DNA of 62,494 nucleotides from Zygnema cylindricum. Its lineage: Eukaryota; Streptophyta; Zygnematophyceae; Zygnematales; Zygnemataceae. The stretch spans positions 1-62,494 of the forward strand of contig JBBHKE010001680.1 of the NCBI GenBank assembly GCA_037447655.1, in the 5' to 3' direction. A model generated the notes under the pieces. It was not told the DNA's origin and made no database searches. It was given only the letters and a program-made list of their open reading frames with translations. Position 1 is the stretch's first letter; each line of letters starts with the position of its first letter. Both the position numbers and the translations under genes were made by a program. Positions 57,117 to 62,494 of the stretch are shown here, in pieces.

Positions 57117-60100
57117 GTGGGAAAACGGGGTTGGTAAAGCTGTTTGGTAAGGTTTTCGAAGCGTAACTGTCGTGAAGAAAAGTGCTGGATTGTTTATAAG
57201 TGAAGGAAACTAATCACAACGGATATGCATAGAGATTAGGTGTGACACTTTTGAAGTGGTAAAATGTTTTGTTGTTATTAGCAACGAGGAAGCACTATGG
57301 CCCATGCCGGAGAAATCAGGCTATAGTGGAAAGTAAAAACTATACTATTCGGAGTATAAAACCCATTTGTTGAAGTAATAAAGCAATAATTGTTAAATTC
57401 TCGTTTTGAGCCATTAGTACGAAGCACTTGGCACTGAACGTGTATAAGTGGTAAAAGTGTATAGATTACATAATGGTATAAAGTGTGTAGCTTGACATTT
57501 ATAAACTCTATAAGTGTGAGTCGAAGACCTTGTACTGTACAATACAATGTTGTGACAGTGACCATCGTTAGAGAGTAACCAATCATGTAGAACTTGCATG
57601 ACTTTTCAGTAAACCGAGCAAAAAATAACGGCTACAAATTCGCTCTTATGATTTTTTTCTTCATGTTGATTGTAGTCTTGACTTTATGTGAAATTTATCC
57701 AGTGAAAATGTACGGATAAACCGGGTTTTATTTGGGTGGTGATGTTTAAGATTACATGAACTGTAGTTCAAAAACGCGATTTTTTGTCGTTTGACAAACT
57801 TTTTAATTTGTAGCATGTTAGTATGGAAACATTGTTCAGATTTGAAACAATTATGATGTCAGAGTATCAACATTAAACAGATAGTGGTGACATCATGACC
57901 TAGTGGTGCAAATCTTTACATCTCTTTTGTCATTATCTGGTCACAGATATTCTACTTCTTTACCCTTGAATATATTCACACTTCAGCATGCATGTAGCGA
58001 TTTAGTTCACGATTTTTGTGTTTTTTAGGGTTCTTTTAGGGTTTCAGCATATAAACCATGTTTGTCTCACATTCTATATAAATAAGCACCTTCAGGAAAT
58101 TTGAGGAACATAATTGGTGTTCCTCTTTGTAAATAAATATGGTTCAATGTTTAGGAAATGGTAGCTCATTAGAAAATCAATGTGGATCTGCATACGATGC
58201 TGAAGATAGGTGAATTTGCCGAGTCAATTGTTATTTAGTCTCAGCAACCTTTCGCTCTCCATCCTTTCCCTGGATCCTTTGTTCCCGCACATCCGTCCCA
58301 CTGCGTCTAATTTCCAAATATGGCTTGTTAAAATTTATGTCTGGATACCTTGTTCTCAATAACTTTGCATTTTGGTTTTTGTTTTTTAGGGTTTTCAGCA
58401 TGAAAAATGTTATTTTCACCCTTTGTTTTTTACCCATAGGCCTGATTCCTCTTCTTGGTAAATAAGAGATGATAAATGACAACTTTACGATATATTTAAG
58501 CTTTACTAAAACTACGGAGTTGTAAAATACTTGAGTATATGGAATAAAAACAAACAGTAAACTGAACTAAAATGAAACTGGAAGAACTTAAAATGGAAAT
58601 AAACTAATTTAATAAAAACACTGCTAAATACAGGAATCGATAGAAATGGCAAATTAACGAAGGATGCGAAAAAAGAACAAACCAACACAAAAACAACAAC
58701 AGAGGAAAAGTAAAATCTCGAATATAGCAGAAGATGACTCTACAAGGTAACTTTTTGGTTAGTGTCGGTGCAGCAGTACATTGGGCTCTTTTGATTTTCA
58801 TGTGACGCAGTGGGTTGCTTTTTTGACTTTTGGCTGATAACTAGCCCAATCACCAACCATAATTGTCCTTTAGTATTGAACACCGTGCCATCCTTTTTGA
58901 AAACGTCACCAGTGATTGGGCCTTCATATTTTCCTCCAGAATCAGAACATACATAACGATAGGGTGCAAAAGTCCACTTTGTAAATTTGGAAAACTTCTT
59001 TACTTCTTTTCACTTAAGCAGCTCCTGAAAAGAGTCTGGTTTTGCCATTAGCCTCATAGCACACCAAAATCCCCTGCTTTGGCTACAACATTGGTATGCT
59101 ATTAATTTTTTTACTATGACAAGCTCTTTGAATAGCAGATATAAACAGACAAAAACTATTGCACTTCTAACACCACTATTACTGATACATGTGACATATA
59201 GCAACAATCTTAGAGAGCTTTATTTCACAAGTAGCTTGTCCACAACAGAGGGATATGGGAGTCATACAAAAAATCGGCATTTAAGGTGTAAAGAAAAGCT
59301 GCCATAGCAAACTCCCATGTGTATGGATGACCCTGGAGGCCATACGTTTTATTGATATATGGCAAATTACAGATACAGATATATTTACAAATATAGATAT
59401 GGAATGCATAGTCGGGGCAACCAAAAACACAAATATACTAACGACAATTTGCCTAACATTAAATCATGTCAATTTATAAAGAGATTGTATTGTTGTCGCA
59501 AGAAAAAGTGAACTCAACATACAGGAAACTAGCACAGTAATAATGCTTGTTTTTGTTTTTCACCCACTTTCATCCTCAAGTCACTACAATACCAGCCGGA
59601 AAACAAACAGCTTTAGATCTCTAGCTGTTGTCTATTTATCAAATGGTCCAATTATCTCAAAACTAGTATTGGTTCCAAAACAGTCGAACAAGTGAACTTA
59701 ACCACTTATAATTGTGCACAATAATATGGAGTGGATCACTTTAAGTATTTCCACAAGGGTACAGCTGTAAAAGACGAAAAAAAATCAAGAAACCTGTTCA
59801 ATAGATAACAGGATTCAAGCTCCTTGTGACATAAAACAGACATAATAAAACTTTACAAAATGAGAAAAAAAAACGTCAAGAGAGTTTCTTTGGCTCCGAA
59901 ACAAAATGATGCCCGAAATCGTAAACTTCAAAATCAGCACTAATTAAGGTCCATCCCGTAGGAAACATGTGGTGACGTTTTAGGCCCACACTTAGTGAAA
60001 AACCGGAGCCGTCGCTTCAGGCTCTTTTTTTTCTAAATAGCAAGTAGCAATAGGACGAATCTTTTTCGGCTTTTCTCCCGAGCCCATTGGTCCTTTGGTA

Positions 60101-60448
60101 AAGAAGGAAGTGATGGGCTTCAATTGTGGAACACTATTGGGTGTAGAGGAGACTGCTGCAAGTTACAACACTAGGTACAAAAAGTCAAAACACCCGAGTA
60201 CAAAAAGGTACAACACCTCAGGCACACACTGTAAGGTCGAGGAATGTGACTCGACTCGACTCCAAAAACATACATCCTCCTAAAAGGTTTTCATTTCTTC
60301 TTTTTGATCCCAGTACCAGATCCTCTCACGGGAAAAATAAATAATGGAAACCCAAACCTAAGCATGACTAAATATCTCAATAACAAGACCCTTCTTTATC
60401 AGCAACAGAACATATTGCAGTCACGTGCCCTCCAATGGTGGCATGGTA
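57117..60448. other. Non-coding downstream region
   Basis: No frame with recognisable content. 58021-58043 and about 58385-58405 carry two copies of a TTTTTTAGGGTT...CAGCAT segment. The AGGGTTT words resemble plant telo-boxes, so these may be relics of a duplicated promoter or leader. A poly-T/poly-A biased stretch and a small set of short frames are otherwise all that is seen. Confidence 0.4.
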
Positions 60449-60665
60449 CACTGTGTATCATTATTCGCATTTAAGTTTTTTTCTCCACTTAAATTGTCTT
60501 TTCTCCGTGCACACCTGTCGAACTTCGGCTTAGAGACAGGCAATTGGAAGGTACGGATCTTACCTTTCAATCGCAACCGTCGGATTAATAATTCGACAAG
60601 AGTGCACAGAGAAAACTGAGTTTGTAGGCCGAAAAAAACATTAACGCTAATAACGATACAAGGTG
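60449..60665. mobile_element. MITE family 2 (right-window copy)
   Basis: Left terminus CACTGTGTATCATTATTCGC followed by a T-run and CCACTTAAA. Right terminus, on the other strand, CACCTTGTATCGTTATTAGC followed by GTTAATG and a T-run. Flanked by TA (60447-60448) and CA (60666-60667), probably a mutated TA duplication. It shares the inner CAATCGCAACCGTC with 442-638. Non-coding. Confidence 0.7.
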
Positions 60666-61128
60666 CAGTCCAATACCACACAAGGTTAAGCATTTTTAAA
60701 ATGTGCCATGTAATCAAGCAGAGAAGTAATAAATCTAAAAGGGAAGACACTTTTGTGGATTGATATCCACTCCAAATCTGTGGATTGATAATTATTTATT
60801 GCATACTAACCAGATAAGTTTTTGTATTGATTTTACAATAACATAATTATTTATTGATATCTATTTAGAATTTGTGGATTGCCACCAGCTTACCTAATGG
60901 TGTTGCAGGAGGTAACTGAACCCCCAAATCATGTAACACCTCCGCCTTCACCTGACCAAGAGTCCACCATACAGTTCCATTCTTGCTGTTAGAAATGGAG
61001 GGAAGCATCATCAGCTCTATATCATTCATGTTTTTGTTTATATCATTTACTTTTTGTTATACCATTTAGGTTTTTGTTTACCAATGGACACTGCTTATAG
61101 GCTGATTAAACATAGACAAGTACTTGGC
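60666..61128. other. Anonymous sequence
   Basis: AT-rich, with two imperfect copies of a TTTGTGGATTG...TTATTTATTG segment (60753-60890) and a repeated TTTTTGTTTA.ATCATTTA motif near 61030-61080. No gene seen. Confidence 0.35.
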
Positions 61129-61217
61129 GTTACTGGCCAGTAGTCGCAGTAATCGTACATACAAATGTACAATTTGTACACTTTTTTGTATGATTACTGC
61201 GATTATTGGCCAATAAC
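61129..61217. repeat. Foldback element, 26-bp arms
   Basis: Arms GTTACTGGCCAGTAGTCGCA... and ...TATTGGCCAATAAC pair at 23 of 26 positions around a GTACAT/TTGTAC-containing loop. It is similar in motif content to 54984-55076. Confidence 0.75.
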
Positions 61218-61353
61218 TGGAATTATCCTGATAGTTCTTCGGTTGCAACAATGACATTTCAAGTTCTGTATCTGCTAAATTATTTTTAAACCAGTACATG
61301 GACAACCAGGAACTCAGTGACTTATGGAGCCCGTAGGGTAATTGCAAGAAAGA

Positions 61354-61465
61354 AATTTACCCTCGAGTTGAGGGTGAATCAAACAGTTTTATGAGGAGCC
61401 GTACGTACAATTATTCAAATAATTGTATAAACTGTACATTTTGTCCTCAAAACGAGGGTAAAATT
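61354..61465. repeat. Nested foldback element
   Basis: Outer arms AATTTACCCTCG / CGAGGGTAAAATT, second arms GTTGAGG / CCTCAAAAC, and a central palindrome ACAATTATT-CA-AATAATTGT (61407-61426). The three concentric pairings in about 110 bp form one folded structure, probably a tiny non-autonomous DNA element. Confidence 0.75.
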
Positions 61466-62434
61466 GTGCTAGTGTCACAACCCTACCAGATCGTGATTTG
61501 TTTAGCAAAATAGACAAGAGTGACATGGGTGCCAGATACAATTCCCAATATCCTTCGTTTTTCTGAACTGTCTAAAAAGAAAAACTAAAATGTTACCGTT
61601 TTCTTGTCACTATCTTTCAGCTTGTAAAATACAGTCAACTGCTGACAATGCCCTTGGAGACTCTTACTATGAGACCTTTCAAAGCTGTACCTCTGATACT
61701 GACTCCATATAGCTCCATGAGTTACGAATTGAAGGCACAAAAAAAGTTACACATTTATGTTTAAAGCAGTTTGGCACACAACTTAGATGCAAAGTGTAGC
61801 CTAAAAAGGAATGTACAAGCAAATACACTTGTCTCTGACGTGTCAAAACAAGAAAATGGGCAATGTTGACAGAAAGAATTTAATAGAGGATAAAGTATTT
61901 CAAAATCTAACTTCGGTTACAGGTTATGCTTTGGAAATTTACATGGCCTAAAGCTAGAACCTCATCCGGTAGAACATTTCTACGCAGGTGTGATTGCAAT
62001 CAGTATAATTGTGAAGTTCAACCAAGAAGCTTCAGATGAGCAACATAATTGCAGAAACGTGGGGAGATTACGACTCACAATCAAAAATTGGTTCTTAAGT
62101 TTCTAAAAATGACCTGTCTAATTGAAAAGTACATAACTTCCGCGTAAATGACAGTCATTTACCCTTGCTCTATTACATTTTAAAACCAGAAAAAAAAAAT
62201 GACACTTGATTGGCATGATAGCTGGTGCAAGCCACACTGCTCATTGCTAATAGTGTTAAGCATTTTCAAACAGCCAAAGTACTTTTTTTAATCACAGAGC
62301 TTTCTGACTTTCAATTGTGACATCACGATTGAAAGGTAAGACCGTTACCATTCGATCACTTGAGTCAGAAAAAAATTCCAGCGGTTGATTTGACTACCAA
62401 AACATGTTTCACATTAATAGCAATGGACAGTGTT
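61466..62434. other. Anonymous sequence to window end
   Basis: No recognisable gene. A short hairpin GTAAATGAC-AG-TCATTTAC lies near 62143-62162. A second inverted pair CTTTCAATTGTGA...TCACGATTGAAAG lies near 62308-62337. Confidence 0.35.
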
Positions 62435-62494
62435 GTATGTGTGTGTGTGGGAGAGAGGAGAGAGAGAGAGAGAGAGAGGGGGAGAGAGAGAGAG
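62435..62494. repeat. (GT)n-(GA)n microsatellite
   Basis: A short GT run followed by GA repeats with single-base interruptions, reaching the end of the window, so its full length is unknown. Confidence 0.9.

Noticed and set aside
58604-59307. Several frames of 62-65 codons on both strands
   Set aside because: Short, low-complexity or antisense to one another, with no splice pattern linking them.

Overview
The window is nuclear DNA of a eukaryote, almost certainly a land plant. The evidence is AT-rich sequence, plant-type Ty3 and Ty1 LTR retrotransposons, initiator-Met-tRNA primer binding sites, GT-AG introns and plant telomere-type AGGGTTT motifs. I cannot name the species. About the first 49.6 kb is a nest of transposable elements. 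The last 13 kb is ordinary intergenic DNA around one split coding gene for a coiled-coil protein.

Layout. 1-1430: anonymous DNA with two miniature inverted-repeat elements (MITEs). 1431-4142 plus 21819-24070: one minus-strand Ty3 element ('H'), 5'-truncated, whose integrase is interrupted by a plus-strand array. 4148-21818: that array, reading LTR, unit 1, dLTR, unit 2, dLTR, unit 3, LTR, flanked as a whole by the 5-bp duplication GCAAG (dLTR means an LTR that has lost its 3' quarter). 24071-25158: unique DNA holding the end of a broken open frame. 25159-44363: a second array of the same design on the minus strand (LTR7, unit A, dLTR6, unit B, LTR5), carrying a Ty1/copia insertion (33330-39276) and two MITEs. 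44616-49615: a Ty1/copia-type element with gag but no visible pol, bounded by GTTAC duplications. 49616-52640: anonymous DNA with one MITE end. About 52.6-57.2 kb: the coiled-coil gene. The rest is non-coding DNA with small foldbacks, one more MITE and a terminal (GA)n tract.

The main observation is that the two large Ty3 arrays are copies of one dimeric, compound retrotransposon. Removing the duplicated middle unit from the plus array leaves about 12,448 bp. Removing the copia insertion and two MITEs from the minus array leaves about 12,449 bp. The two halves also match (about 6.24 kb and 6.21 kb). In both arrays the 5' unit has a complete LTR, primer site and gag N-terminus, but lacks the nucleocapsid zinc knuckle and has an altered protease active site. 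In both, the 3' unit starts with the truncated LTR fused straight to the C-terminal half of gag, so it lacks LTR end, primer site and gag N-terminus, but keeps the zinc-knuckle region and the protease DSG. The defects are complementary, and the internal LTR keeps its promoter while losing the U5 end. This is the arrangement expected if the dimer moved as one unit. Every copy here is full of stops and frameshifts, so the system is a fossil in this window.

The coiled-coil gene (CDS 55515-57116, one coding intron) appears intact. I do not recognise its family.
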